DNA of 17,748 bases from CAYMST01 sp964393115 (lineage in GTDB: Bacteria > Bacteroidota > Bacteroidia > Cytophagales > Cyclobacteriaceae). Location of the stretch: assembly GCA_964393115.1 (NCBI GenBank), contig CAYMST010000082.1, positions 1-17,748 of the forward strand, in the 5' to 3' direction. The notes below the pieces were generated by a model that saw nothing but the letters and a program-made list of their open reading frames with translations, had not been told where the DNA came from and did not search any database. The position numbers and the translations under genes are program-made. Positions 1 through 8,939 of the stretch are shown here, piece by piece; the stretch's first letter is position 1; each line of letters opens with the position of its first letter.

Positions 1-1016
1 GTAGATATACCCATCTTATTTGAAGCCTCAACCACTCTACGCAAGGTGTCATAGATATGACCGACATGATTTTTGACCTGTTGCTCACTATACTTACCCA
101 AGTACTCGTAGTATACGTTCGTAATGCCACCGCCGTTGACCAAAAAGTCAGGACAATATAAAATCCCTAAATCTTTTAACTGTCTTGCATCAGATACTTC
201 ATCGAGTAGTTGGTTATTAGCACCACCACAAACAATCGAACATCTTAATTGTGGAATTGTTTCGTTGTTTATTATTCCACCTAGGGCACAAGGAGCTAGG
301 ATGTCGCATTTTTGCAATAAAATATCCTGCGGGGACACTACTTTAAGCGCGTATTTTTCTGCTAGGTATAGAGTTTTGTCTTCGAAAATGTCCGCGATGA
401 TTATATCTGCCCCTTCAGTGCTCAAATGGTCAATTAAGTAAGAGGCTACCTGACCTGCCCCCTGTATCGCAATTCTTTTTCCGGTAAGGCTTTCCGTTCC
501 AAAAACCTGCTTGCAGGCAGACTTCATGGCGGTGTAGATGCCAAAGGCCGTCATAGGTGAAGGTTCTCCAGAGCCACCTAAGGCCTCGGGTACGCCCGTG
601 ACATATGGCGTTTCCATAGATACGTATTCCATCTCTTTTGCGGTCATATTCACATCTTCTGCCGCGTAATATTTTCCACCAAGGTTGTTTACAAATCGTC
701 CATATCTCCTCATTAAAGCTTCCATTTTACCTTCGGCTCTTAATTTTTGAGCATTACCAATAATGACACCCTTTCCTCCGCCAATATTTAAACCCGCTAT
801 GGCGTTCTTTAGCGTCATGGCTTTTGACAAGCGAAGGGCATCGGTAATAGCCGTTTGCTCGTCTTCATAGTTCCAAAGTCGAGTTCCACCCATGGCAGGG
901 CCTAACGTAGTATTGTGAATAGCAATTGCTGCCTTTAAGCCGGTTTGCTCATCCTGGCAGATCATAATCTGCTCGTGCCCCATACCTTCCATAGTATCAA
1001 AAAGGTTATCTCCCAT
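1..1016 (-). CDS. ldh: Leucine dehydrogenase-type Glu/Leu/Phe/Val dehydrogenase (C-terminus cut by window edge)
   Basis: NAD-dependent oxidative deamination of branched-chain amino acids (L-leucine to 2-oxoisocaproate) in the cytoplasm is the expected role. I translated the minus strand from ATG at 1016-1014; 338 codons read through without a stop to the left edge, so only a short C-terminal part should be missing from a family usually about 350-370 residues long. Visible signatures are PAMGGTRLW near residue 40, the dimerisation/substrate-side segment LSKAMTLKNA (Lys about 70), the catalytic glycine-rich motif GGGKGV (Lys about 82), and the dinucleotide-binding IQGAGQVAS of the Rossmann domain. 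The ATG at 1023 is in another frame and soon stops, so 1016 is preferred. It is transcribed divergently from the ABC transporter at 1271. Other amino-acid dehydrogenase specificities (Val, Phe) cannot be excluded from sequence alone. Confidence 0.9.
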   Translation of the reverse strand, partial: MGDNLFDTMEGMGHEQIMICQDEQTGLKAAIAIHNTTLGPAMGGTRLWNYEDEQTAITDALRLSKAMTLKNAIAGLNIGGGKGVIIGNAQKLRAEGKMEALMRRYGRFVNNLGGKYYAAEDVNMTAKEMEYVSMETPYVTGVPEALGGSGEPSPMTAFGIYTAMKSACKQVFGTESLTGKRIAIQGAGQVASYLIDHLSTEGADIIIADIFEDKTLYLAEKYALKVVSPQDILLQKCDILAPCALGGIINNETIPQLRCSIVCGGANNQLLDEVSDARQLKDLGILYCPDFLVNGGGITNVYYEYLGKYSEQQVKNHVGHIYDTLRRVVEASNKMGIS

Positions 1017-1270
1017 ATCGCATTAGTTTTTGGTTCCTCAAAGATCATTCCTGTGGTTTAATTTACACACAACAGGTTGAATTCATGTCAATCGCTTTCT
1101 TGTTTCCCGATAAGTGATCAACTATTTCTATAGATTAATCCGGTAGTTTTATGGGAAGCCATAAAGCGAAAGACGATAACATCGGATATTCCGTTTATTA
1201 TTGCGGAACAAAATGTCGTCAGGCCTTGTTGCACCAGTGCCCGTTAGAGAAGAATTAACAGAATATTTTA

Positions 1271-3061
1271 GTGAAAGAGCTCTCCTATTTAAATAAATAC
1301 CTTTGGAAGTATAAGTTTCACTTGGGAGCCGGTGTCCTTTTTATCTCCATTTCTAATTTTTTCAGTATTGTTCCCGCCGTTTATGTGAGGTATTCTTTTG
1401 ACCTACTGGTGAGTAGTTTCGAATTATACACTCTTTTTGAGGGCTTCGGCTTACAAAATGAGACTTTAGCACTTTTCGGGTCTGGGTTATTGGTGGCAGG
1501 AGTGATTATCGTAGCATCCGCACTTTTGAGAGGAGCTTTCATGTTTCTGATGAGACAGACGATTATCGTGATGTCTCGTCATGTAGAATACGACTTGAAA
1601 AATGAAATTTATGGGCATTACCAGTCTTTACCCTTAAGCTTTTACCGCCGTAATAACACGGGAGATTTGATGAATCGCATTTCTGAAGATGTGAGTCGGG
1701 TGCGTATGTACGTGGGACCAGCGATTATGTATGGTGTCAACTTATTGACCATGTTCATTATGGTGATACCTTACATGTTATCCATCAATCCTACGCTTAC
1801 TATTTACTCATTGTTACCGTTACCTATTCTTTCGTTGAGTATCTATTTTGTGAATAATATTATTGATCGGCGGTCTGAAGAAATCCAAAAGAGTTTATCG
1901 GACTTGTCGACCTTTGTTCAAGAAGCCTTTTCAGGGATTCGTGTAATCAAGTCGTTCGTACGAGAAGCAGATTATTTGAAAAACTTCACTCATGCTAGCA
2001 ATGACTATAAAGACAAGTCGCTAAGGTTGGCTTTCGTTCAGGCATTATTTCTACCTACCATCATGGGGTTAATTGGCTTGAGCGTAATTCTAACGGTATA
2101 TATTGGTTCTCTGGAGGTGATCAAAGGAAACATAAGCACCGGAAATATTGCTGAGTTTATCATTTATGTAAATATGCTGACTTGGCCTGTGGCCTCATTA
2201 GGGTGGGTTACCAGTATCGTACAGCGAGCAGCGGCCAGTCAGAGAAGAATAAATGAATTCTTAACGACCAGTAACGATATACTTCCAGGAAAAAACGAAG
2301 CCGTAAACCTGAATGGTAAGATTGAGTTTGAAAATGTTTCCTTTGAATATCCGGATACGGGGATTCAAGCATTAAAGGACATCAGTTTTACTATTGAAGC
2401 GGGTAAGTCGCTGGCCATTATTGGAACTACGGGAAGTGGTAAGTCTACCATCGCCAATCTCTTATTAAGATTGTATGACACCTCTTCTGGTCAAATAAAA
2501 CTTGACGACCTGTATAACATTAAAGACCTCGAATTAAACAAGTATCGATCACAGATTGGTTACGTACCGCAAGACGTATTTTTATTCTCAGATACCATTG
2601 AAAACAATATTGCTTTCGGTAATGATGGGCTAAAGCGTGAAGACATCGAAAGGGCCGCTCAAGACTCAGATCTCCTTGAAAATGTAAAAGGATTTACCAA
2701 TGGCTTTGATACGAAAATTGGTGAGAGAGGGATAACCCTATCCGGTGGACAAAAACAACGTGCTTCTATCGCACGTGCCATTATTCGGTCGCCGAAGATC
2801 CTAATTTTGGATGACGCTTTGTCTGCTGTAGATACCAAAACGGAAAATACTATTCTGAATAGCCTTAGCAGAATCATGAAGGATCGTACTTCGGTGATTA
2901 TTTCTCACCGCGTGTCTTCGGCAAAACTTGCTGATCAAATCTTAGTCCTTGACGAAGGTTCGATCGTGGAAGACGGTAGCCATGAAGACTTAATGAATAA
3001 GAATGGCGTGTATAAAGCCTTGTACAATAAGCAAATACAGGGAGAAGACTCTACAGGTTAA
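1271..3061 (+). CDS. ABC exporter half-transporter (TMD-NBD) with Asp in place of the catalytic Glu
   Basis: A 596-residue fused membrane/ATPase subunit of the MsbA/BmrC-like type IV exporter family, expected in the inner membrane. The N-terminal two thirds of about 330 residues hold the hydrophobic transmembrane helices. The nucleotide-binding domain shows Walker A GTTGSGKST (residues 385-393), signature LSGGQ (490-494), Walker B ILILDD (510-515) and the switch histidine in IISHR (His546). The residue after the Walker B Asp is Asp515 rather than Glu, as in the degenerate subunit of heterodimeric exporters such as BmrC or TM287; the segment LDDALSAVDTKTE is close to BmrC from memory. Start is GTG at 1271, chosen because the protein then begins MKELSYLNKY, typical of Bacteroidota homologues. 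The sigma gene follows 80 bp downstream. Its likely partner is the second ABC half-transporter at 15466. The substrate is not deducible (lipid, drug or peptide). Confidence 0.92.
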   Translation: MKELSYLNKYLWKYKFHLGAGVLFISISNFFSIVPAVYVRYSFDLLVSSFELYTLFEGFGLQNETLALFGSGLLVAGVIIVASALLRGAFMFLMRQTIIVMSRHVEYDLKNEIYGHYQSLPLSFYRRNNTGDLMNRISEDVSRVRMYVGPAIMYGVNLLTMFIMVIPYMLSINPTLTIYSLLPLPILSLSIYFVNNIIDRRSEEIQKSLSDLSTFVQEAFSGIRVIKSFVREADYLKNFTHASNDYKDKSLRLAFVQALFLPTIMGLIGLSVILTVYIGSLEVIKGNISTGNIAEFIIYVNMLTWPVASLGWVTSIVQRAAASQRRINEFLTTSNDILPGKNEAVNLNGKIEFENVSFEYPDTGIQALKDISFTIEAGKSLAIIGTTGSGKSTIANLLLRLYDTSSGQIKLDDLYNIKDLELNKYRSQIGYVPQDVFLFSDTIENNIAFGNDGLKREDIERAAQDSDLLENVKGFTNGFDTKIGERGITLSGGQKQRASIARAIIRSPKILILDDALSAVDTKTENTILNSLSRIMKDRTSVIISHRVSSAKLADQILVLDEGSIVEDGSHEDLMNKNGVYKALYNKQIQGEDSTG

Positions 3062-3141
3062 CAGCGTCCCGATTTCGTCATTTGTCTCGCTCTTTTATAT
3101 CCTAACTCAAAAGAATTACCTTCGTTGAGAATTCGATCAGA

Positions 3142-3705
3142 ATGGCTCAATTGGACTTAGTTGCTGGGAATTGGCTCAAGGATGAGCACGTTTTTGAATT
3201 AGTGTTCAGGTCTTACTATGAACAGCTTTGCTTCTTTGCTATGCGTTATGTAGGAGAAGAAGCAATTGCCGAGGAGATGGTGCAAGATACTTTTGCATCC
3301 GTTTGGCGAAAATCCTCTCAAATCGATGTTCGAACCACTCCAAAGTCGTACCTCTATGGCTCGGTACGTAATAATTGCCTCAACTATATTAAGCATCAAA
3401 AGGTCAAGCAAGCTTATTTGGAATACTCGTCCATGACCGTAAACAGTCCAGTTCAGGACTTTCTCGAATTAGATGAGCTGCAGGCAAAAATTGATGGAGC
3501 ATTGGACTGCTTGCCTACCAAGTGCAGGGAGGTATTCGAGCTTAGTAGATTCGAAGGAAAGAAGTACAAAGAAATCGCAGATGAGCTTGGGATTTCGATA
3601 AAAACTGTAGAGCACCAAATGGGAAAGGCTTTGAAGGTCATGCGTGATCAGCTGAAGGAGTACTTACCAATCTTATGCCTCATCCTACCGGAATGGTTTT
3701 CTTGA
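3142..3705 (+). CDS. FecI-like ECF RNA polymerase sigma factor (Bacteroidota family)
   Basis: This 187-residue extracytoplasmic-function sigma factor should recruit RNA polymerase to promoters controlled by the downstream FecR-like anti-sigma. Region 2 spans roughly residues 22-90, including EEMVQDTFASVW and the promoter-melting/-10 segment SYLYGSVRNNCLNYIKH. Region 4 spans about 125-180, with LPTKCREVFELSRFEGKKY followed by the helix-turn-helix IADELGISIKTVEHQ. Length and motif order match the Bacteroidota FecI/RpoE-like family. ATG at 3142 begins MAQLDLV. The anti-sigma gene starts 188 bp downstream, a common spacing for these pairs. Target promoters and inducing signal are unknown; the most direct candidate target is the following fecR/STN pair. 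Confidence 0.93.
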   Translation: MAQLDLVAGNWLKDEHVFELVFRSYYEQLCFFAMRYVGEEAIAEEMVQDTFASVWRKSSQIDVRTTPKSYLYGSVRNNCLNYIKHQKVKQAYLEYSSMTVNSPVQDFLELDELQAKIDGALDCLPTKCREVFELSRFEGKKYKEIADELGISIKTVEHQMGKALKVMRDQLKEYLPILCLILPEWFS

Positions 3706-3893
3706 AGAGTTATTTCTTTGAACCCTCGAAACATTCAGTTTATATAGAAGTCTATAGGATGATAGCATAAAAGAGTTGATTTAAATGATTCTGCTAGATT
3801 TTATATCAGCGCATAAATAAGCTTTGGATAAAAAAATAAATATTGACCATAGGGGTAAAATTGGTTTGAGTTGTCAACGTCACGAATCAAATA

Positions 3894-4895
3894 ATGGAAG
3901 AGCGTCAAAACGATATTGATTATGAACTGATTGCTAGGTTTTTTGCTTCGGAAGCTACTCCGGAAGAAAACCAAACGGTTGAGGAGTGGGCAGCTAAAGA
4001 CCCTGTGGCCTTTCAACAGATGAAGATTGTTTGGGCGGATACCGGGAAGGCAGAACCATTATCTCCAAATCTCAGATTTGATACCGATTCTGCATGGCTG
4101 GATTTTAAGCAGGTCAATACAGAGGTCATAGCGGTAAATTCTACGGGTCCCTCTTTTAGGGTACTATTCGGAGTAGCGGCCTCACTGCTACTAGTAGCCT
4201 TTGGTGCACTACTTTATGCCGTTCTTGATAAAGGTAGTTCTCCATCAATGACAGTAGCGCAGGAGGTGAGATCAACTTCGGCTGCGGTTGACTTTGATCT
4301 AATTGATGGCTCTAGTGTTACACTCAATAAGAATACAACGATCATACAACAGCCTGAATTCGGAGTTAAGGAGCGACGTGTACGATTAGAAGGAGAGGCC
4401 TTTTTTGATGTAGAACATGATGACAAAGTACCGTTTAAAATAGAAGCAGGTGCTCTCGAAATAAAAGTCGTAGGTACTTCATTCAACGTCCGAGCAAACC
4501 CAGGAGAGGATGTTGAGGTGACCGTGGTGGAAGGTATTGTTGAAGTTTCGCATCTTGACAACAAGGTAAGACTAGTCCGGGATCAATCCGCCACATTTGA
4601 TACAGTATCTCAACAGTTACTCATTGGTAGAGACATCGATCCGGCTAGGATTTTTTGGAAAACTAAACGCTTAAAGTTTAAGGGAAAGCCATTGTTCGAA
4701 GTAACAAGCCTGTTGAATAGGCTATATGATGCCAATATTGAGATTGCAAAGCAGGAGATTGAGAACTGCCGGTTGACCGCTGATTTTCAGGACGAGTCAC
4801 TGGAGAATATTTTGGATATTATCAAACTAAGCCTAGGGTTGACGGTGGAGCAGCAAGGCGATAAAATTTTGATCAAAGGTGAAACTTGTCGTTAG
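3894..4895 (+). CDS. FecR-family transmembrane anti-sigma factor
   Basis: A 333-residue inner-membrane anti-sigma regulator predicted to hold the upstream ECF sigma until a periplasmic signal is received. The N-terminal cytoplasmic part (about residues 1-85) has the usual DYELIARFFASEATPEE start and a conserved Trp (EEWAA). One transmembrane segment lies near residues 90-111 (LFGVAASLLLVAFGALLYAV). The periplasmic FecR domain follows with DGSSVTLN, RRVRLEGEAFFDV, VVGTSFNVRA and VVEGIVEV, and the last 75 or so residues (LKFKGKPLFEVTSLLNRLYD onward) look like the DUF4974 secretin/STN-like domain. The stop codon lies inside the next gene, with a 17-bp overlap that suggests translational coupling. 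The partner for the periplasmic domain is probably the STN domain of that next protein. Confidence 0.93.
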   Translation: MEERQNDIDYELIARFFASEATPEENQTVEEWAAKDPVAFQQMKIVWADTGKAEPLSPNLRFDTDSAWLDFKQVNTEVIAVNSTGPSFRVLFGVAASLLLVAFGALLYAVLDKGSSPSMTVAQEVRSTSAAVDFDLIDGSSVTLNKNTTIIQQPEFGVKERRVRLEGEAFFDVEHDDKVPFKIEAGALEIKVVGTSFNVRANPGEDVEVTVVEGIVEVSHLDNKVRLVRDQSATFDTVSQQLLIGRDIDPARIFWKTKRLKFKGKPLFEVTSLLNRLYDANIEIAKQEIENCRLTADFQDESLENILDIIKLSLGLTVEQQGDKILIKGETCR

Positions 4896-6654
4896 TATTT
4901 GTTGTCTGTTTTTAAGTGTAAGCCTACAAGCACAAACCCTTGTAGAAAAGAGAATTTCGGTGTCTATCCAAGACCAAGCATTGGAAGAGGCAATGGAAAT
5001 TATGGCTCAGCAAGGGACGTTTAGCTTTGCATTTAATACCGATGCGGTTGGGGTAGATGATCGCATCACTTATTCAGCAAAGGAGAAAGCCATTGGCGCA
5101 ATACTTGATAGCATTATTCCGGATGAACTGGAGTGGATTTCTAGGGGTAGCTACATCATCTTACAAAAACAGTACAAACTGAAACGCCCAAGCGCTAAGA
5201 AAGAAATTCGTCTAGCAGGTACTATTACGGATGCAAATACAGGTGAAAAAATCGAAGATGTTTCCATTTATGAAGTTAATGATTTGAGAGCCTCATTATC
5301 TGATCAAAGAGGAATCTTCGATATCACACTAAAGAGCAAAAGCACTGCACCCTTGATCCACGTCGTAAAGGAAAACTATATTGATACCTTGATAAGGCTT
5401 GACACGAAAAATATCGATAATGACTACACGATCAAGCTACGTCCTAAGATAAACTTGATCAAAAAGGTTAAAGGAGCCATTGAGAAAATCGATGGTTTGA
5501 AGCTATCAGGGGCATTTGACGGGCTTTTTGTTCGAGAGAGATTAAAGCGTCATGTACGAAATGTCGAATACACAGGTGAGCGGCCGCTACAGCTTACCTT
5601 AGTTCCTCCTATTGGCACGAATCATGAGCTAGGGGGAACGGTGACCAATCGGCTATCGCTCAACTTGATTGCCGGGTACGCTTATGGATTACGAGGCTTG
5701 GAACTTGGGGGGGTGATCAACGCTATTCGAACGAATACGCAAGGCGTCCAAATGGCTGGCTTTGGTAATTTAGTTGGAGGAGATGGTTCTGGAATACAGA
5801 TGGCCGGATTTATGAACATCAATAAAGGAAATTTTAATGGTTATTCTGCTGCAGGGTTTATGAACACCGTTGTTGATTTTCGAGGAATTCTAATGGCGGG
5901 GTTCTCAAACACGGTTACTGGAAAAGCAGAGGGTTTGTTAATGGCTGGATTTATGAACACGGTAACCGATTCGCTTAATGGTACGCAAATATCTGGTTTT
6001 ATGAGTTCGGCCAAGGCTGGAAAAGGAAATCAAGTATCTGGCTTCATGAATAAGGTTGAAGGAAAATTTCAAGGTAATCAGGTCTCAGGCTTTATCAATA
6101 AAGCAGAGGAGATTCACGGAGTACAATTTGGGATAATAAACATTTGTGATTCTATGGCCTCAGGAGTACCGTTTGGACTATTTAGCTACGTAAAAAAAGG
6201 CTTTCATAAAGTCGAACTAGCGTATAGTGATATTGCTCCTTACACGCTGTCGTTTCGATCCGGAGTTACCAACTTATATTCGATTATACTAGGAAGGGTG
6301 GATCCACATGTTCATGATATTTGGAGCTTTGGCCTTGGGTTTGGTCATCAATGGCAACTAGGTAAAAAGGATGCTTATGCCAATTTGGAGGTAACCACAG
6401 AGCAAGTTTCTCAACGCGATAAATGGACGAATAAGCTGAATCTCTTGAACCGAATTCAGCTGACAGCCGGCTTTCCACTATTCAAAGGTATTTCTATGAA
6501 TGCCGGTCCTGTATTTAATCTTTATATCCGAAGTCGTGATGTTACGGGTGTTCAAAATTTTGATGGACTCAATTCAAGATCGTTTTTCAGCGAGAACCGT
6601 GGAAAAAATCATCTGGATATGACTGTTGGATACAAAATAGCCATTCGGTTTTAG
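4879..6654 (+). CDS. STN + carboxypeptidase-regulatory-like + GFMN-repeat outer-membrane protein, putative sensor of the FecI/FecR pair
   Basis: A 591-residue secreted protein in the slot where FecI/FecR operons usually carry a TonB-dependent receptor. A signal peptide (MKLVVSICCLFLSVSLQAQ) is followed by an STN (secretin/TonB N-terminal) domain at about residues 26-98 (VSIQDQALEEAMEIM ... GSYIILQK). A carboxypeptidase-regulatory-like domain follows at about 109-190 (LAGTITDANTGEKIEDVSI). From residue 289 to about 435 there are nine units of about 16 residues with the core QMAGFMN/QVSGFIN. The C-terminal 150 residues are rich in alternating beta segments and end in KIAIRF with a terminal Phe, as in outer-membrane beta-barrels. 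No TonB plug or SusC-type receptor barrel is seen. The repeats resemble those of the LA_2272-type surface-repeat proteins from memory. Start is GTG at 4879, overlapping fecR by 17 bp; it gives a complete signal peptide. Domain calls are firm for STN; the barrel is inferred. Confidence 0.82.
   Translation: MKLVVSICCLFLSVSLQAQTLVEKRISVSIQDQALEEAMEIMAQQGTFSFAFNTDAVGVDDRITYSAKEKAIGAILDSIIPDELEWISRGSYIILQKQYKLKRPSAKKEIRLAGTITDANTGEKIEDVSIYEVNDLRASLSDQRGIFDITLKSKSTAPLIHVVKENYIDTLIRLDTKNIDNDYTIKLRPKINLIKKVKGAIEKIDGLKLSGAFDGLFVRERLKRHVRNVEYTGERPLQLTLVPPIGTNHELGGTVTNRLSLNLIAGYAYGLRGLELGGVINAIRTNTQGVQMAGFGNLVGGDGSGIQMAGFMNINKGNFNGYSAAGFMNTVVDFRGILMAGFSNTVTGKAEGLLMAGFMNTVTDSLNGTQISGFMSSAKAGKGNQVSGFMNKVEGKFQGNQVSGFINKAEEIHGVQFGIINICDSMASGVPFGLFSYVKKGFHKVELAYSDIAPYTLSFRSGVTNLYSIILGRVDPHVHDIWSFGLGFGHQWQLGKKDAYANLEVTTEQVSQRDKWTNKLNLLNRIQLTAGFPLFKGISMNAGPVFNLYIRSRDVTGVQNFDGLNSRSFFSENRGKNHLDMTVGYKIAIRF
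5743..6186 (+). repeat. Nine tandem ~16-residue GFMN-type coding repeats
   Basis: Inside the STN-domain protein, residues 289 to about 435 repeat with a period of 15-17 residues. Cores read in order: GVQMAGFGN, GIQMAGFMN, GYSAAGFMN, GILMAGFSN, GLLMAGFMN, GTQISGFMS, GNQVSGFMN, GNQVSGFIN, GVQFGIIN, then the related GVPFGLF. The register is visible in the protein, while the DNA copies have diverged, so this is an old structural repeat rather than a recent expansion. The alternation of Gly with aromatic/aliphatic residues suggests stacked beta-strands. Confidence 0.85.
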
Positions 6655-6661
6655 AACTAAT

Positions 6662-7330
6662 TTAGTACCTGGTGGCAAAATTTTGTGTTAGCTTGAACTT
6701 GGGAATTTTATCCTTACTAATGGAAGGAATTAAATATCCACCACAACCGAAATAGGCGAAGCCTTCAAGTATATTGGCACGATGACCAGGAGAATTCATC
6801 CATTGCACCAATGCAGCCTTTGCGATTGACAGGTAGGTGTGGTTTTGTATGGGCTCTCCCTTATAAGTGTAACTAAAATACCCATCATTTTGTGAAGGTG
6901 TATATACAGGTTTTCCAGCTTCATATTGTAGAGCAAAGGTGATGGCAATATTTTCTGCAACACCACCAGTTTTATAACCTGCTAGCTTCATACGATCCAT
7001 AACTGTTTTTTTGTTTTTGATCTTACTCGTGTGGCTAAAAAAGTCTCCTCTGACCATATCCACGGAGTGGCCATAAGCAGCTTTTTCACAAACTGGTGAA
7101 TGCCGTCCTGTCGCTACCTTATGTTTGGCTCTTTGCTCGTTAGTGGCATAGAATAGTGCCGCGTGGAGCAATGGATAGTCTATATTTTTGAAGTCTATAG
7201 TTTTGGCAGCAGCAGGGAGCTTTTTAAATGATTTATAGTCGTACTCTTGATACATCTTATCATTCCATGCCGATTGAGAGAAAGTCACGAACGGTAAAGC
7301 AAGAAGTAAAAGAATGGGAAGCCTTTTCAT
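6662..7330 (-). CDS. Secreted CAP-domain (SCP/PR-1-like) protein
   Basis: A 222-residue exported protein of unknown function. Residues 1-20 (MKRLPILLLLALPFVTFSQS) are a signal peptide ending at a typical Bacteroidota SQS site. The CAP fold is indicated by N64EQR in the first helix, GHSVDM (His88), FFSHTS (His100), the AENIA motif (Glu126) and MNSPGHRANIL (His183). The last is the most diagnostic segment of the superfamily. A Tyr-rich insertion of about 45 residues separates AENIA from the PGHR helix, longer than in minimal CAP domains. The gene converges with the STN-protein gene, only 7 bp separating the stops. Reported bacterial CAP proteins include possible peptidases, lipid binders and cell-wall factors; none can be chosen here. 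Confidence 0.88.
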   Translation of the reverse strand: MKRLPILLLLALPFVTFSQSAWNDKMYQEYDYKSFKKLPAAAKTIDFKNIDYPLLHAALFYATNEQRAKHKVATGRHSPVCEKAAYGHSVDMVRGDFFSHTSKIKNKKTVMDRMKLAGYKTGGVAENIAITFALQYEAGKPVYTPSQNDGYFSYTYKGEPIQNHTYLSIAKAALVQWMNSPGHRANILEGFAYFGCGGYLIPSISKDKIPKFKLTQNFATRY

Positions 7331-7441
7331 ATGGTTTGGGTTCTGGTAATTTTATTTTTAGCGTCTATCAACTATGAACACATTATTATATTACTCATAA
7401 TGGCAATACATGTACCAAAGTAATTAAAACCAAGAATTTTT

Positions 7442-8803
7442 TTACCCAAATAAATCTTGAAGTACATCTACCAGTTTTGAATATGTAGAGATTTTGATAT
7501 CAAAATCTTTTTTGCCTAAGCTTTTTTCACTTGTGGAGGAGATGTAGATCTGTTCGAAACCTAGACGCTCTGCTTCAACTATACGGTTTTCAATCCTATT
7601 GACGGCCCTTATTTCACCACTCAGGCCTACTTCGCCAGCGAAACAAGTAGTTTTTGGCACTACCATTTCTTCGAAGGACGAAAATATGCTGACACAAATA
7701 GCTAAGTCAACAGCAGGGTCGGTGATTTTTAAACCACCGGCTATATTTAGGAAGATATCCTGATTTGATAATCGAATGCCGCATCGTTTTTCCAAAACGG
7801 CCAATAGCATGTTCATCCGTTTGGTATCATATCCAGTTGTACTCCTTTGTGGTGTACCATAAGTGGCAACACTCGCTAAAGCTTGAATATCTACTAATAA
7901 CGGCCTTGCTCCTTCAAGAGTAGCGGCAACTGCTGTCCCACTAGTATTTTCGCCTCGAGAAGACAGAAGTATTTCAGAAGGGTTACTGACTTCACGTAAT
8001 CCATAGGATTGCATTTCATAGATGCCAAGCTCTGAAGTGGAACCAAACCTGTTTTTGGAGGTACGCAATATACGATAACTCAGATGGCGCTCACCTTCGA
8101 AAAGCAGCACCGTATCCACCATATGCTCCAATACCTTAGGGCCCGCAAGAGAGCCTTCTTTGGTAATATGGCCGATAATAAATATTGGAATGTCATTTTC
8201 TTTGGCCGTTTTAATCAGTTCATTGGCGCAGGCGCGTACCTGTGAGATCGTTCCGGGAATCGAATCCAGTTCATGATGAAACAAGGTTTGAATAGAGTCA
8301 ATCACCACCAAGTTAGGCTTTGAGGCCTCAATCTTTTCTAAAATATTTGCAACAGATGTTTCCGTAAGCACGAGACATTGCTCATTGCGATGACCTATTC
8401 GATCTGCTCGGAGCTTTATTTGTTGCTCGCTTTCTTCACCAGATACATAGAGCACTTTGTCTTTGAACTGTAAGGCAAGCTGTAATAAAAGAGTCGACTT
8501 ACCGACTCCCGGTTCACCACCAATCAACACTACAGAACCTGGAACTAAATTACCACCAAGTACACGATTTAACTCCTGATCATCGAGAGAAGCACCTTGT
8601 TTGTTTATGATTTCAATTTCATGAATGGGTTTTGCTGCGCTACTCTTGGAAGATAGCTTAAGGACAGATCCAGACGCACTAGACTTCGTTTCAATCTCTT
8701 CAACGAAGCTGTTCCACTCCCCGCAAGAACTGCACTTTCCCATCCACTTAGGAGAGCGCGATCCGCAGTTTTGACAAATAAAGATGGTTTTTTGCTTAGC
8801 CAA
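7442..8803 (-). CDS. radA: DNA repair/recombination protein RadA (Sms)
   Basis: A 453-residue cytoplasmic branch-migration ATPase that helps process recombination intermediates. The N-terminal C4 zinc motif is complete (Cys10, Cys13, Cys24, Cys27, CQNCG...CSSCGEW). Walker A GEPGVGKST lies at residues 96-104, a Walker B-like LVVIDSIQT near 165-173, and the RadA-specific KNRFG motif at 250-254. The C-terminal Lon-like domain includes ALASVATYGTPQRSTTGYD, DLAICVSIFSS and GEVGLSGEIRAV. Length is normal for the family. The start is TTG at 8803-8801, giving (M)AKQKTIFICQNC; there is no ATG just upstream in frame. It lies 136 bp downstream of crtZ, same strand, and probably has its own promoter in that gap. 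Confidence 0.97.
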   Translation of the reverse strand: MAKQKTIFICQNCGSRSPKWMGKCSSCGEWNSFVEEIETKSSASGSVLKLSSKSSAAKPIHEIEIINKQGASLDDQELNRVLGGNLVPGSVVLIGGEPGVGKSTLLLQLALQFKDKVLYVSGEESEQQIKLRADRIGHRNEQCLVLTETSVANILEKIEASKPNLVVIDSIQTLFHHELDSIPGTISQVRACANELIKTAKENDIPIFIIGHITKEGSLAGPKVLEHMVDTVLLFEGERHLSYRILRTSKNRFGSTSELGIYEMQSYGLREVSNPSEILLSSRGENTSGTAVAATLEGARPLLVDIQALASVATYGTPQRSTTGYDTKRMNMLLAVLEKRCGIRLSNQDIFLNIAGGLKITDPAVDLAICVSIFSSFEEMVVPKTTCFAGEVGLSGEIRAVNRIENRIVEAERLGFEQIYISSTSEKSLGKKDFDIKISTYSKLVDVLQDLFG

Positions 8804-8821
8804 TTTTTATGTGTTAAAGAT

Positions 8822-8829
8822 CAAAATTA
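8822..8829 (-). promoter_or_regulatory. Candidate -7 element upstream of radA
   Basis: On the minus strand TAATTTTG matches the Bacteroidota -7 consensus TAnnTTTG and lies 18 bases before the TTG start. No TTG is present at the expected 17-23 base distance upstream, so only half of the promoter is supported. Confidence 0.35.
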
Positions 8830-8939
8830 GCGCAGCAAGATTTAAGGAACTAATGCAATTAACCGCTTCTTTTTTGAAATAGTCACTCTTGGAATGTAGT
8901 GGACCGAAGGAAAATTTGAAGATCTAATTTAAATCTGAG

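Noticed and set aside
124..441. Plus-strand ORF of 105 codons
   Set aside because: It is the antisense shadow of the leucine dehydrogenase gene, whose translation shows clear family motifs.
3743..3756. Short palindrome TATAGA-AG-TCTATA between the sigma and fecR genes
   Set aside because: Six AT-rich base pairs with no T-run or repeat elsewhere; expected by chance in this composition.
3834..3893. Possible promoter or sigma target site before fecR (AAGCTTTGG, GTTGTCAAC)
   Set aside because: The -7-like element has the wrong internal spacing, and the GTTGTCAAC palindrome occurs once, so there is no support beyond position.
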